Shown piece after piece: positions 33,363-41,236 of a stretch of 42,273 nucleotides of DNA (its first letter is position 1; every line of letters starts with the position of its first letter). The notes under the pieces were generated by a model. It was given only the letters and a program-made list of their open reading frames with translations. It searched no databases and was not told the origin of the DNA. This DNA comes from Chlamydiota bacterium (GTDB taxonomy: Bacteria > Chlamydiota > Chlamydiia > Chlamydiales > JACKPQ01). The translations under genes were made by a program, and so were the position numbers. The DNA is taken from the NCBI GenBank assembly GCA_021772435.1, contig JAJFLZ010000009.1, positions 1-42,273 of the forward strand. The letters are read 5' to 3'.

Positions 33363-36080
33363 TTACGGGCTGCAAGAGGTGACGCCTAGCACGCCAGCTG
33401 GGGTGAGCGGCGAGAAGGTTCCAGTATTAGAGCTTTGCATGCCTGTGATGTTCGGGGCATCAGAAGATTGGACAGTGAAATTATTTGCAACGCCTAGATT
33501 AGTTAAGGCATAGGTAGTAGCCGAGTTGTTACTCATGATCAAACAAAGCGTAGATGTGTCATGTGTTGTCACGACAACTGAATCACTGAAACTATTATCT
33601 GTGACCGATAACTGGTTTGCAGATGTATCGAAGGCTCCATAGCTAAGATCTGCTGACGTGGTAGAGTTAATCGTATTCGATGTGATCGCCGTTGTAAATG
33701 TAGAGGAATCACTTGGTACAATTACGATGCCGGAACTATTGCCCGTGAAATTATCATTACCGCTAACGGTTAGGTTAACTGTCGGACTCCCTCCAGCAAC
33801 AGAGCCAGAAATCGCCGCCCCGGTGGCAAAATTTGTGATGTTATTATTGTTAGAGACTGTCAAATTGAAAATGTTGCTATCTTCAGCTACGAAAATCATT
33901 GCATTTCCTGTTGTATTTGCATTGCCTGTGATTGTCGTACCGTTAAATGTGAGGTTATATGTGCGGCTACCTGCTGTACTACCTATGGATACACCGTTGA
34001 CATAGCCAAGTGCGGGCGATGTGCTAATCGATGTACCTGTGAATGTTGCGGTTAATGTGGCTGATCCTGCTCCTGCAATTGCAATTCCATCGGTTGTCGG
34101 CGCAAAAATCGTATTTCCAGATGCTGTGATATTCATTATTCCACCGGCTGTAATTGCGAGGCCATTATCACCCGCTACATTGACAGTGTTATTGGTCAAA
34201 ATTGCCGTTAAACCTGGGCTTGTACTGCTCGAAGATAAACTTATACCTTGAGTTGTAGCGGTATTAATTGCATTCCCGGTTATAGTCACGGTCGGTCCTG
34301 AAGTATTGGTCGCAGAAACAACGATGCCGCTAGCGCCTGGCGTATTGATTGTATTTGCGTTAAATGTCGTATTGAAAAGAGATGCATTCGATGATGCAAA
34401 ATTCATACCCGATCCTCCAGACATTGTGACGGTGTTATTGGAAACAGTCAGTTGACCTAAAACAGAGCTTCCAGCAACAACATTGACCCCAATTGCCATA
34501 TTCGTATTAAGCGTATTGCTATCAATCGTACCCGTCAAAGAGGTTCCCGTGGCAGATAAATTTATTCCGTTTAGGGTGTTGCTATTTATAGTGTTGTTGT
34601 TAGCAGAGAACGTAACAGTTGATGTCCCAGCTGCCATGAGCAAAAGTCCATTGCCAGCATTGGAGTTAAGGGTGCTATTTTGGACGGTTGCATTCATTGT
34701 CGAGGTGCCGCTCGGCGATAAATTAATGCCGTTCATAGTCGAACCAGAGCAGGTGCAATCGACAATCGCAATATTAGATGTACCACTACTCGGATCGATT
34801 TGAATGCCATCAACACCAGCCCCTGTAATGGTCACTTGGTTAATCAGTGCTGTACCTACATTCGTTCCCATTATACCGCTGCTGGTAGGGCTGGGGATGT
34901 TAAATCCGCGGATAACGTTGCCACTAGCTAGCGTCACGCCAACGCCGCCACCATTTGTAATATTGGGCGTTGAATTTGCCTGCGCTGGCACTTTGACAGG
35001 ACCTGCACTTGTGGGAAAAAGCTGCTCTACGCCTGCGCCAAATAAAAACTGATTTGATTTAAGCGTAATACCAGCATCCATGTCCGTTGTCGTCCCATCT
35101 CCTGGAAACACGTAAATATATTGACTTGTCGTTGAGGCATTTTGCGCTTGAACAAGCATCTGAAACGGATCTTCAAATGTTCCAGTGCCGCCAACATTAG
35201 TATTATCGACAAACCAGATAAAAAGCTTCTCTCCATTTTTATCTCTAGCTTGTGTTTCACGTGATATATCACAAAGAACGATGATGTCATTGCGCTCAAC
35301 AGGCTGAACCATCAAAGCTTCAAAATTGGGAAAGAAATTCCAGTGCTGTGTTCTTTGCTTGGGCCAAAAAGGCCAGCTAAACGAAACTGTGCCTTGATAA
35401 TTGGTTTTGTATAAATTGTCGTGCTGCACAGAAAACTGCGCCCAGATGTTATCGAGCCAGCTAAAACGCAATCTGCCACTCGCGCCTATTTTCGTATTGC
35501 ACTCTTGGCGTCTAAAGTAGTAGCTACCTCCGGCCAAATACATTTTTATCTGACCCATACGTCCGATATAGGCACCAAGCTCGGCATTGCCACCAGTCAG
35601 AGCTAGCCGCTCTTTTAACTTAATGCCTAAACCATGCTCAAAAAAACCATCAAACTTAACATCGACAACATCTTTGGCATATTTGACTGGAAAATATCCA
35701 TTCGCGCGAAAATCTAAAAACCTCGAAAGGATTTCCATCCCTGCGCCAAATTGTGAAAACGTCTGTCCTGTCGTCCATCTCGCATCGTAGTAGCCATTCA
35801 AACCAAATAATACGCCACTTGCGTTAAACCGATAGCCTAAGCCAGCGTTCATCGCAGATCTGCCGCGATTAAAAACGTGGTAGCGCAAGTCAATAAATGG
35901 AATGTTTTGGTAATTAAAGGGCACGGCCATCATCGCTTCAATCGTCGTATAGCCGCCGTTAAAACCAACGCCATCAGATTCAAAATGGCGCAAAGATACG
36001 CGCCCAGGAATCACATTCACACCCGATTGTGTAAAGGCAAGTAAAGGGAGCAAACATAGTAAGCGAATAATGCGCATCAT
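33363..36080 (-). CDS. Inverse-autotransporter-like adhesin with beta-helix passenger
   Basis: A 905-residue surface protein. Residues 1 to about 18 are a signal peptide (M-M-R-I-I-R-L-L-C-L-L-P-L-L-A-F). Residues about 20-265 alternate aromatic and polar residues and resemble the inverse autotransporter (intimin/invasin-type) outer-membrane barrel. Residues about 290-350 hold V-D-N-T-x-V-G-G-T-G-T-F-E-D-P-F and Y-V-F-P-G-D-G-T-T, a right-handed beta-helix start. The rest is a long run of Asn/Thr/Ser-Gly repeats (N-x-I/L-N ... G-I-x-L/V) forming a parallel beta-helix. The usual invasin passenger is Ig-like, so this combination is less common. There is no C-terminal autotransporter barrel. It is probably exported by Sec and BAM and displays its C-terminus outside. 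Confidence 0.8.
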   Translation of the reverse strand: MMRIIRLLCLLPLLAFTQSGVNVIPGRVSLRHFESDGVGFNGGYTTIEAMMAVPFNYQNIPFIDLRYHVFNRGRSAMNAGLGYRFNASGVLFGLNGYYDARWTTGQTFSQFGAGMEILSRFLDFRANGYFPVKYAKDVVDVKFDGFFEHGLGIKLKERLALTGGNAELGAYIGRMGQIKMYLAGGSYYFRRQECNTKIGASGRLRFSWLDNIWAQFSVQHDNLYKTNYQGTVSFSWPFWPKQRTQHWNFFPNFEALMVQPVERNDIIVLCDISRETQARDKNGEKLFIWFVDNTNVGGTGTFEDPFQMLVQAQNASTTSQYIYVFPGDGTTTDMDAGITLKSNQFLFGAGVEQLFPTSAGPVKVPAQANSTPNITNGGGVGVTLASGNVIRGFNIPSPTSSGIMGTNVGTALINQVTITGAGVDGIQIDPSSGTSNIAIVDCTCSGSTMNGINLSPSGTSTMNATVQNSTLNSNAGNGLLLMAAGTSTVTFSANNNTINSNTLNGINLSATGTSLTGTIDSNTLNTNMAIGVNVVAGSSVLGQLTVSNNTVTMSGGSGMNFASSNASLFNTTFNANTINTPGASGIVVSATNTSGPTVTITGNAINTATTQGISLSSSSTSPGLTAILTNNTVNVAGDNGLAITAGGIMNITASGNTIFAPTTDGIAIAGAGSATLTATFTGTSISTSPALGYVNGVSIGSTAGSRTYNLTFNGTTITGNANTTGNAMIFVAEDSNIFNLTVSNNNNITNFATGAAISGSVAGGSPTVNLTVSGNDNFTGNSSGIVIVPSDSSTFTTAITSNTINSTTSADLSYGAFDTSANQLSVTDNSFSDSVVVTTHDTSTLCLIMSNNSATTYALTNLGVANNFTVQSSDAPNITGMQSSNTGTFSPLTPAGVLGVTSCSP

Positions 36081-36088
36081 AAACAGTC

Positions 36089-36118
36089 ATACTAGCGCGT
36101 CTAAAGGTAATACTGCAA
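36089..36118 (-). promoter_or_regulatory. Promoter of the adhesin gene
   Basis: On the minus strand TTGCAG (36118-36113), an 18-nt spacer and TAGTAT (36094-36089) end 8 nt before the first ATG. No Shine-Dalgarno is present, so transcripts would be leaderless or nearly so. Confidence 0.55.
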
Positions 36119-36124
36119 TTTTTT

Positions 36125-36604
36125 TTACGGTTTAAGGCAAAGGACGACTTCAGGGGATGCGCCTAATTTTTGACGCAAGTGCGCTTGAAGTAATGTATCA
36201 AGTAGCTTTAACTGCTCTTCTTTGAGACCTTGATCAAAAATCTCGATGCGATTTGATCCATCAATTGCAACCGTTGGTGTCGATTCAAACCGACCTTGCC
36301 AAAACTCTACCACGGCCTTCTCAATTAGCTCCTTACCAAGGCTCATCGATCCATCAGTCAATTTAACCTGAATGACTTTTTCACGCGTCATCCACCAAAA
36401 CGCTCCCAGTAGTCCTGAGCTAAGCGCAACCATGCTCCCACCAGCAAACACAATCCATAATCGATTATCGTTTAGGCTACCTGCCAGATCAAAGCGCACA
36501 CCCGGAGAGAAAAAAAGAAATAAACAAAAAACGCCACTTAGCAAAAGGAGCGATGTGGAAAACAGATGCAACGTCGATAACCAAAAAAGCCGCTTAGAGC
36601 TCAT
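36125..36604 (-). CDS. AmaP-like membrane protein paired with Asp23
   Basis: A 159-residue protein with two TM segments (about 10-33 and 48-72) and a cytoplasmic C-terminal domain. The domain resembles the alkaline-shock membrane anchor AmaP, which tethers Asp23 in Gram-positive bacteria: V-K-L-T-D-G-S-M-S, E-L-I-E-K-A-V, and the strand R-I-E-I-F-D. The similarity is weak and rests partly on the neighbour. It overlaps the Asp23-like gene by 11 bp, so translation is coupled. An unrelated two-TM protein is the alternative. Confidence 0.6.
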   Translation of the reverse strand: MSSKRLFWLSTLHLFSTSLLLLSGVFCLFLFFSPGVRFDLAGSLNDNRLWIVFAGGSMVALSSGLLGAFWWMTREKVIQVKLTDGSMSLGKELIEKAVVEFWQGRFESTPTVAIDGSNRIEIFDQGLKEEQLKLLDTLLQAHLRQKLGASPEVVLCLKP

Positions 36605-37031
36605 CGGTTACAAGCTCGGGTTCTTCCTTAGGTGACTCTTCTTTTGGCACTTCGCGAACAAGGTCCTTAAACACAACGTGAACAGTAGCCACATGCAAGC
36701 CTGTAAGCTCACTAATTCTAGCTGTCACCATCGTTTGAATTTCCTGAGCTTTCGATGGCAAATTCACACCATATGCGACATTGATTTCTAGCTTAACACT
36801 AAGTGAATGATTCTTTTGATCCTGATCAACATGAATACCCTTGATCCGCTCATGCCCCTCTCTCCCTAGCAAATTATCGAATAGATTGCCTTCGATCAGG
36901 CCTATGCCCTCAATCTCAGCCAGCGCTTGAACAGCAATTGCTTGAAAAACTCTACTTTCCGTGTCATGCACAAACACCGTATCTGGAAAATTCAACTCTT
37001 TCGTGTCCATTCTTTCAAATTGATCATGCAT
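36594..37031 (-). CDS. Asp23/Gls24-family envelope stress protein
   Basis: A 145-residue protein with the Asp23 (DUF322) core: I-A-V-Q-A-L-A-E-I-E-G-I near the N-terminus, I-N-V-A-Y-G-V-N-L-P at about 88-97, and L-T-G-L-H-V-A-T-V-H-V in the last third. In Firmicutes Asp23 forms membrane-associated assemblies linked to cell-wall stress; the role in chlamydiae is not established. A strong AGGGAG lies 7-8 nt before the ATG. It is first in a two-gene operon with the AmaP-like gene, divergent from the GYF_2 gene. Confidence 0.82.
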   Translation of the reverse strand: MHDQFERMDTKELNFPDTVFVHDTESRVFQAIAVQALAEIEGIGLIEGNLFDNLLGREGHERIKGIHVDQDQKNHSLSVKLEINVAYGVNLPSKAQEIQTMVTARISELTGLHVATVHVVFKDLVREVPKEESPKEEPELVTDEL

Positions 37032-37050
37032 ATCTAAACTCCCTGCTTTC

Positions 37051-37080
37051 TTGCTACATTACCATAATCAATGTTATCAT
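37051..37080 (+). promoter_or_regulatory. Promoter of the GYF_2-domain gene
   Basis: TTGCTA (37051-37056), an 18-nt spacer and TATCAT (37075-37080) end 6 nt before ATG 37087. No Shine-Dalgarno is present. Confidence 0.5.
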
Positions 37081-37086
37081 AAAAAT

Positions 37087-37464
37087 ATGATAAAAATCAC
37101 GCTCATCAGCGCCTTTTTCTGGGGCCTCATATCTTCATTCGTTGCGGGTCGCCAAAAACGCAACGCTTACCTGTGGTTTCTCATTGGATCCCTTTTCGGC
37201 GCCTTTGGTCTCGGATGTCTCTTCTTCTTCCGCAAAAAAACCGCTCCCACTGCACCACCAAAACCCGAACCGGTTAAAGATCAACCCCTTACCTACTGGT
37301 ATTATCTCTCAGACACCACCCGTCTGGGCCCAATGTCCTTCGATGCGCTCAAAAAATCATTTTACGAAGACAAAGTCACAGAAGAAACCTATGTCTGGAA
37401 CGAAGACATGCTAGATTGGGCCAAGCTCAAAACCCTCCCCATCCATCAGCAGCTTACTACATAG
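37087..37464 (+). CDS. Membrane protein with C-terminal GYF_2 domain
   Basis: A 125-residue protein: a hydrophobic stretch at about 3-20, a short basic loop (G-R-Q-K-R-N), a second hydrophobic segment (L-W-F-L-I-G-S-L-F-G-A-F-G-L-G-C-L-F-F-F), a Pro-rich linker, then a GYF_2 domain at about residues 68-118 (Y-W-Y-Y-L-S, L-G-P-M-S-F-D-A-L, V-W-N-E-D-M-L-D-W). GYF_2 domains occur at membrane proteins and are thought to bind proline-rich peptides. ATG 37087 is chosen over 37051, which lies in the -35 box of the predicted promoter. It is followed by another small membrane gene. Confidence 0.82.
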   Translation: MIKITLISAFFWGLISSFVAGRQKRNAYLWFLIGSLFGAFGLGCLFFFRKKTAPTAPPKPEPVKDQPLTYWYYLSDTTRLGPMSFDALKKSFYEDKVTEETYVWNEDMLDWAKLKTLPIHQQLTT

Positions 37465-37485
37465 AGAGAGATCAGCTCAATCTCC

Positions 37486-37514
37486 TTGAAAAATAATCAA
37501 TTTACAACTATAAT
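37486..37514 (+). promoter_or_regulatory. Promoter of the single-pass membrane protein gene
   Basis: TTGAAA (37486-37491), a 17-nt spacer and a perfect TATAAT (37509-37514) end 7 nt before ATG 37522. The TTG at 37486 is part of the -35 box rather than a start codon. Confidence 0.65.
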
Positions 37515-37521
37515 CAGTGCT

Positions 37522-38091
37522 ATGAAAATACATACAACCTCTGATACTTACAACGTAGTCTCTTTACTATCAAATAGAAAGATTCAAATAGCTCTTATAG
37601 TCATTGGCATATTGGGTTTAATTTTTGCAGGCCTTTACGCTTTCAAAAAGCCCTTTCCTCCGGCTAACACCCACACTGACGTTCAGGAATTAGATTCCAA
37701 GGCTTTAAAGGAAATACTTGATAATGGAGATAACGAAAAACTAATTTCCATATGCAGAATTGGGATCAATCACAAAGCGCTTGATGAAATCTACCTAGAA
37801 AACATAAATGCATTCAAATATATCACAAATGACTACATTCAAGCTGGAAACAACGTATTTGCTGCTATTACAGTCATACAAAATGCTCCTTCAGACATAG
37901 TTATAAAGCATATCAATGAAATCAAATGGGATGCCAAATACACTAAAACGCGCATCCGCAGCAACGTTAATCCCCCAGAATTTCCGCTTCAAGACGCCTT
38001 CATCAATCGCTTTAAAAACGCCTCTCTCGCAAACATCCCCCACCTAGAGGACCACATCCCCGACTCCATCCGCACCCTCCTCGCCAAATAA
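37522..38091 (+). CDS. Single-pass membrane protein of unknown function
   Basis: A 189-residue protein with one TM segment at about 20-42 (I-Q-I-A-L-I-V-I-G-I-L-G-L-I-F-A-G-L), preceded by a short basic segment and followed by a soluble helical domain. I recognise no family. The F-A-A-I-T-V-I-Q-N-A-P and D-S-I-R-T-L-L-A-K segments look helical. The start at ATG 37522 is set by the promoter: the in-frame upstream TTG is the -35 box. An orphan adjoining the adhesin and stress genes, it ends at MITE remnants. An inclusion- or envelope-membrane role is possible but unsupported. Confidence 0.65.
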   Translation: MKIHTTSDTYNVVSLLSNRKIQIALIVIGILGLIFAGLYAFKKPFPPANTHTDVQELDSKALKEILDNGDNEKLISICRIGINHKALDEIYLENINAFKYITNDYIQAGNNVFAAITVIQNAPSDIVIKHINEIKWDAKYTKTRIRSNVNPPEFPLQDAFINRFKNASLANIPHLEDHIPDSIRTLLAK

Positions 38092-38092
38092 T

Positions 38093-38146
38093 CTGAATCT
38101 AAACCCAAAACTCAGGTTAAACAATCAAAAACGAAAGAGTTCAGGT
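38093..38146 (-). repeat. MITE remnant (two degenerate ends)
   Basis: CTGAATCTAAAC ... CTCAGGTT (38093-38118) followed by AAACAATCAAAAACGAAAGAGTTCAGGT (38119-38146) matches the same end of the MITE twice in tandem, without its middle. It begins directly after the stop of the preceding gene. It probably reflects deletion or nested insertion. Confidence 0.7.
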
Positions 38147-38187
38147 CAGTAAGGCTTTTCAGATTTTAGATGTAGTTTGGACTTGAA

Positions 38188-38224
38188 GAGCGGCGAAGCC
38201 GCTCAAGAGCGAGCCAAAGGCTCG
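38188..38224 (-). terminator. Two tandem perfect hairpins
   Basis: GAGCGGC/GCCGCTC (38188-38204, GAA loop) and CGAGCC/GGCTCG (38210-38224, AAA loop) lie adjacent. They are downstream of the rpsN-rpmJ transcript on the minus strand and belong to the third copy of the hairpin-repeat region. No long T run follows, so termination is only suggested. Confidence 0.45.
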
Positions 38225-38225
38225 T

Positions 38226-38296
38226 CCGTAGCGAAGGGCAGCATACCCCCTGGGGTAGGGCCCTGAGCAAGGATTCAAAATACGCTAAAAGATAAA
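38226..38296 (+). repeat. Intergenic hairpin repeat, copy 3 (diverged)
   Basis: The order GTAGCGAAGGG, a GGG/CCC palindrome (CCCCCTGGGGTAGGG), CTGAGCAAG and AAAAGATAA matches the other two copies with more substitutions. It shares the same position type: the gap downstream of convergent or terminal genes. Short frames here are not supported as genes. Confidence 0.6.
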
Positions 38297-38328
38297 GCCT
38301 ACAAAAACAGGCTAACTTTTTAACTAAA

Positions 38329-38634
38329 TTACCAGCTTGCTTTGAAGATGCCTGGGAGATAGCCTGCATTCGCCAGCTCTCTAAAACAGATCCTGGACAT
38401 ATCGAATTTACGTAGATAGCCACGTGAACGTCCAGTAAGTCTGCATCTATTGCGCAGGCGCACTGGCGATGAATTGCGTGGCATTTTGTTCAGCTTCATT
38501 TGAGCTGCTTCTTTCTCATCTGGCGTCGTTTCAAGATCTCTTACAATTTTTTTAAGTTCTTGGCGTTTTTCCCAAGAATTCTTTACCATTTTGCGTCGTC
38601 GTTTTTCTTTTGCGAATGCACATAGTCTAGCCAT
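38329..38634 (-). CDS. rpsN: Ribosomal protein uS14
   Basis: Small-subunit head protein. The 101 residues match the long, zinc-free S14 form: N-terminal M-A-R, basic helix K-R-R-R-K, and the conserved C-terminal [13 protein letters not shown] and F-R-E-L-A. Second gene after rpmJ, 7 nt apart. The pair is in the chlamydial order next to rpmH-rnpA. Confidence 0.97.
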   Translation of the reverse strand: MARLCAFAKEKRRRKMVKNSWEKRQELKKIVRDLETTPDEKEAAQMKLNKMPRNSSPVRLRNRCRLTGRSRGYLRKFDMSRICFRELANAGYLPGIFKASW

Positions 38635-38641
38635 AAAGTTC

Positions 38642-38779
38642 CTACTTTTTCAGAGCAGGCCCTTTTTGGCGCTGCTTACGGTTGGGGTCTTTTTTATTGA
38701 TAATGTAAAGTCTGCCTCGGCGGCGTACCACCTTGTCTCCTTTAGAAGGGTCAGCTTTGATGGATGATTTCATTTTCAT
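38642..38779 (-). CDS. rpmJ: Ribosomal protein bL36
   Basis: A 45-residue protein with [20 protein letters not shown] and [11 protein letters not shown], the chlamydial type of L36 lacking the zinc-binding Cys residues. The start is ATG 38779 (M-K-M-K), with AGGA 9 nt upstream; ATG 38773 is the alternative. Confidence 0.95.
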   Translation of the reverse strand: MKMKSSIKADPSKGDKVVRRRGRLYIINKKDPNRKQRQKGPALKK

Positions 38780-38810
38780 CTTTGATCCTAAAAGTTTATT
38801 TTAAATAACC

Positions 38811-38839
38811 ATCATACCTAAGAGCGCAATTTTACGCAA
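38811..38839 (-). promoter_or_regulatory. Promoter of rpmJ-rpsN
   Basis: On the minus strand TTGCGT (38839-38834), a 17-nt spacer and TATGAT (38816-38811), about 31 nt upstream of rpmJ. It is back-to-back with the rpmH promoter. Confidence 0.6.
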
Positions 38840-38843
38840 TCCC

Positions 38844-38873
38844 TTGCATCAAAAGACCGATTTAAGCTATGAT
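38844..38873 (+). promoter_or_regulatory. Promoter of rpmH-rnpA-uvrD
   Basis: TTGCAT (38844-38849), an 18-nt spacer and TATGAT (38868-38873), 33 nt before rpmH. The two -35 boxes of the divergent promoters are only 4 bp apart, so the two ribosomal units may share control. Confidence 0.6.
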
Positions 38874-38906
38874 GGGCCTTAAGTTTTGTAAAATAAGGTT
38901 TTAAAT

Positions 38907-39041
38907 ATGAAACGTACATTTCAACCAAGCAAACGTCGCCGCAAAAGTACTCACGGTTTTAGAAGCCGCATGAAAACAGCTAATGGCAGAAACGTCATCG
39001 CTAGACGCCGCAGAAAAGGGCGCAAAGTTCTTGCAGCGTAA
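38907..39041 (+). CDS. rpmH: Ribosomal protein bL34
   Basis: The 44 residues begin [12 protein letters not shown] and continue H-G-F-R-S-R-M-K-T, a textbook L34, ending R-K-V-L-A-A. AAGG lies upstream of the ATG. The last 59 bp overlap the rnpA frame. Confidence 0.97.
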   Translation: MKRTFQPSKRRRKSTHGFRSRMKTANGRNVIARRRRKGRKVLAA

Positions 39042-39351
39042 TCTGTATAGAAAAATCTATAAATATGGCGTGCGCTTTGTCGGCAAAAACGCTTTTATTT
39101 CGTATATTCAAAACGATGATACATGCTTTGGTATCACCGTCACACGCAAGTACGGCAATGCAGTGAAGCGTAACCGCTTCAAACGGCTTGCAAGAGCAGC
39201 ATACGCCCAAGTGGACATTCCACGTTTTGCTTGCAACATTGCCCCGCGCGGCCCATGCCGCCCTCTGAAAACCGATGATCTTTTAACAGATTTAAAGGCG
39301 CTAGCAAATGACCTGGCAAACGCTCAATCCCCCGCAACAGCAAGCCGTTAA
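38983..39351 (+). CDS. rnpA: Ribonuclease P protein component
   Basis: Protein cofactor for tRNA 5' maturation with the RnpB RNA. The G-V-R-F-V-G strand and the signature [17 protein letters not shown] (about residues 55-71) identify it. ATG 38983 gives 122 residues and places the family N-terminal helix inside rpmH in another frame; TTG 39031 would lose too much of it. No Shine-Dalgarno precedes either start, so translation is probably coupled to rpmH. The 3' end overlaps uvrD by 44 bp. Confidence 0.88.
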   Translation: MAETSSLDAAEKGAKFLQRNLYRKIYKYGVRFVGKNAFISYIQNDDTCFGITVTRKYGNAVKRNRFKRLARAAYAQVDIPRFACNIAPRGPCRPLKTDDLLTDLKALANDLANAQSPATASR

Positions 39352-41236
39352 AACTGTTAAGGGACGCGTTTTGGTGCTAGCAGGTGCTGGCTCTGGAAAA
39401 ACGCGCGTCATCACCTACCGCATTGCGCATCTCATCAAAGACCTGCATGTTTCTGCAAAAAATATTTTAGGCTTAACATTCACGAATAAAGCCGCTCAAG
39501 AAATGAAGCAGCGCGCGCGCAAGCTTGCTGGCAGCGATGCCGTCAAAGGCATCACCCTTTGCACCTTCCATTCGTTTTGCATGCATGTATTGCGCGCTGA
39601 TATCGATAAGCTTGGCTATACAACGAGTTTTAGTCTCTACGATGAGCGAGACATCAGACGCATGATTCAGCAGCTTGCTAGAGTCCACTTTGAAGGCGAT
39701 GAGTTGCCATCACTCGAACCTATCATTGAAGCGATCACTTATGTACGCTCACGCGGTCTTACCTCAAAAGACTTGCCCTCGGACGATCCTCTGACCAAGG
39801 CCATTTACGAAGACTTAGCAACTAGCCTGCGCGCCTATAATGCTGTCGATTTTGACAATTTGATCATTTTGACAGTTGAGTTATTTAAGACCCACCCAGA
39901 AGTGCTTAAAAAATATCGCGATCAATTTAAATACATCATGATCGATGAATATCAAGATACAAACGACATTCAGTTTGAGCTAGCTGAGCTCTTGACTGGT
40001 CCCAACGGCAATCTATGCGTTGTCGGCGATGATGATCAATCGATCTACAGCTGGCGCGGAGCTGAAGTCAAACACATCTTAAATTTCAAAGCTGATCACA
40101 TCATCAAGCTCGAGCAAAACTATCGATCGACTAAAAACATTTTAAAAGCAGCATCAAACGTGATTAAAAATAACGAAAAGCGGCATAAAAAAGAGGTGTT
40201 TAGCGCAGGTAGCGTAGGTGAACCCATTGAAGTTTTTCATGCTCCGTCTGAGGTCGATGAGGCTAGATCGATTGCCGAGCGTTTAATCTATTACAAAAAC
40301 AAAGGCTTTGACTGGAATGAGATGGCGATTTTATATCGCACAAACTTGCTCTCAAGAGGTTTTGAGATGGCGCTGATTGAAGCGCCCTGGAAAAAAGATG
40401 ATAAATGGGTGCGCGGCATTCCATACCAAGTATTTGGCGGAACAGGACTCTACGAGCGCAGCGAAATTAAGGATCTGATGGCTTATTTGCGCGTGATGGA
40501 AAATTCACGCGATGCCGAAGGCATTTTACGGATCATCAATACACCACGTCGTGGCATCGCCTCTGGAACGCTCGATAAAATCACACGTCATAACCGCACG
40601 CAAAAGTTACCGCTGTGGGATGTTCTCAAAACATTGCCACTGGATTTATCACCTAGATCTACATCAGCAGTCAAAAACTTCATTCACGTGATTGAAGAAG
40701 GCAAATCTTTATTTAGCTCTATGCCACCAGACAAGGCCATGCAAAAGTTTATTGATCTGATCGATTATAAGCGCGCGATTGAAGAAGATGTTAAATCTGA
40801 AAAAATGCGCGCCTTCAAATGGCAAAACGTGCAAGAAGTGATCACATCCCTGAAAGATTACAAAGATTTGCGCACGTTCTTGTCGACAAGTTTGCTCAAT
40901 CGCAATCCAGTCAAAGATCGTCACTCTAGCAAAACAGAGGACCGAGTCAATCTATTGACGTTTCACAGCGCCAAAGGCCTAGAGTTTCCACTCTGTTTCC
41001 TTGTCGGCCTAGAGGACCACGTGCTGCCACATGAAAAGCGAGAAGGCAAAGATGAGCTAGAAGAAGAGCGGCGCCTATTCTACGTCGCCATCACACGAGC
41101 TAAACAACATCTCACCCTGAGCATGGCAAGAAAACGCAAGCGCTACGGCAAGGAAACAGCGTCCAATCCCTCGCGCTTTCTCTTTGAAATCCCAAAAGAT
41201 CTCGTCAAAGTCGTCCCTTACAAAAAAATCGTTTAG
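39308..41236 (+). CDS. uvrD: UvrD/Rep/PcrA-family DNA helicase
   Basis: A superfamily 1A 3'-5' helicase. In order: Q-motif L-N-P-P-Q-Q-Q-A-V, Walker A A-G-A-G-S-G-K-T (25-32), Walker B I-M-I-D-E-Y-Q-D, motif III G-D-D-D-Q-S-I-Y-S-W-R-G, motif IV L-E-Q-N-Y-R-S, motif V T-F-H-S-A-K-G-L-E-F and motif VI V-A-I-T-R-A. At 642 residues it is shorter than E. coli UvrD (720) and nearer Rep, lacking the extended C-terminal tail. It acts in excision repair and fork maintenance; UvrD versus Rep cannot be decided here. It starts inside rnpA and ends overlapping the convergent gene by 4 bp. Confidence 0.95.
   Translation: MTWQTLNPPQQQAVKTVKGRVLVLAGAGSGKTRVITYRIAHLIKDLHVSAKNILGLTFTNKAAQEMKQRARKLAGSDAVKGITLCTFHSFCMHVLRADIDKLGYTTSFSLYDERDIRRMIQQLARVHFEGDELPSLEPIIEAITYVRSRGLTSKDLPSDDPLTKAIYEDLATSLRAYNAVDFDNLIILTVELFKTHPEVLKKYRDQFKYIMIDEYQDTNDIQFELAELLTGPNGNLCVVGDDDQSIYSWRGAEVKHILNFKADHIIKLEQNYRSTKNILKAASNVIKNNEKRHKKEVFSAGSVGEPIEVFHAPSEVDEARSIAERLIYYKNKGFDWNEMAILYRTNLLSRGFEMALIEAPWKKDDKWVRGIPYQVFGGTGLYERSEIKDLMAYLRVMENSRDAEGILRIINTPRRGIASGTLDKITRHNRTQKLPLWDVLKTLPLDLSPRSTSAVKNFIHVIEEGKSLFSSMPPDKAMQKFIDLIDYKRAIEEDVKSEKMRAFKWQNVQEVITSLKDYKDLRTFLSTSLLNRNPVKDRHSSKTEDRVNLLTFHSAKGLEFPLCFLVGLEDHVLPHEKREGKDELEEERRLFYVAITRAKQHLTLSMARKRKRYGKETASNPSRFLFEIPKDLVKVVPYKKIV

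Noticed and set aside
33658-35052. Series of plus-strand frames opposite the adhesin gene, hydrophobic in appearance
   Set aside because: Shadows of the Asn/Thr/Gly repeat; the opposite strand of such repeats yields Val/Leu/Pro-rich frames.
38166-38423. 85-codon frame overlapping rpsN
   Set aside because: Made of the hairpin repeat plus antisense-frame rpsN sequence.
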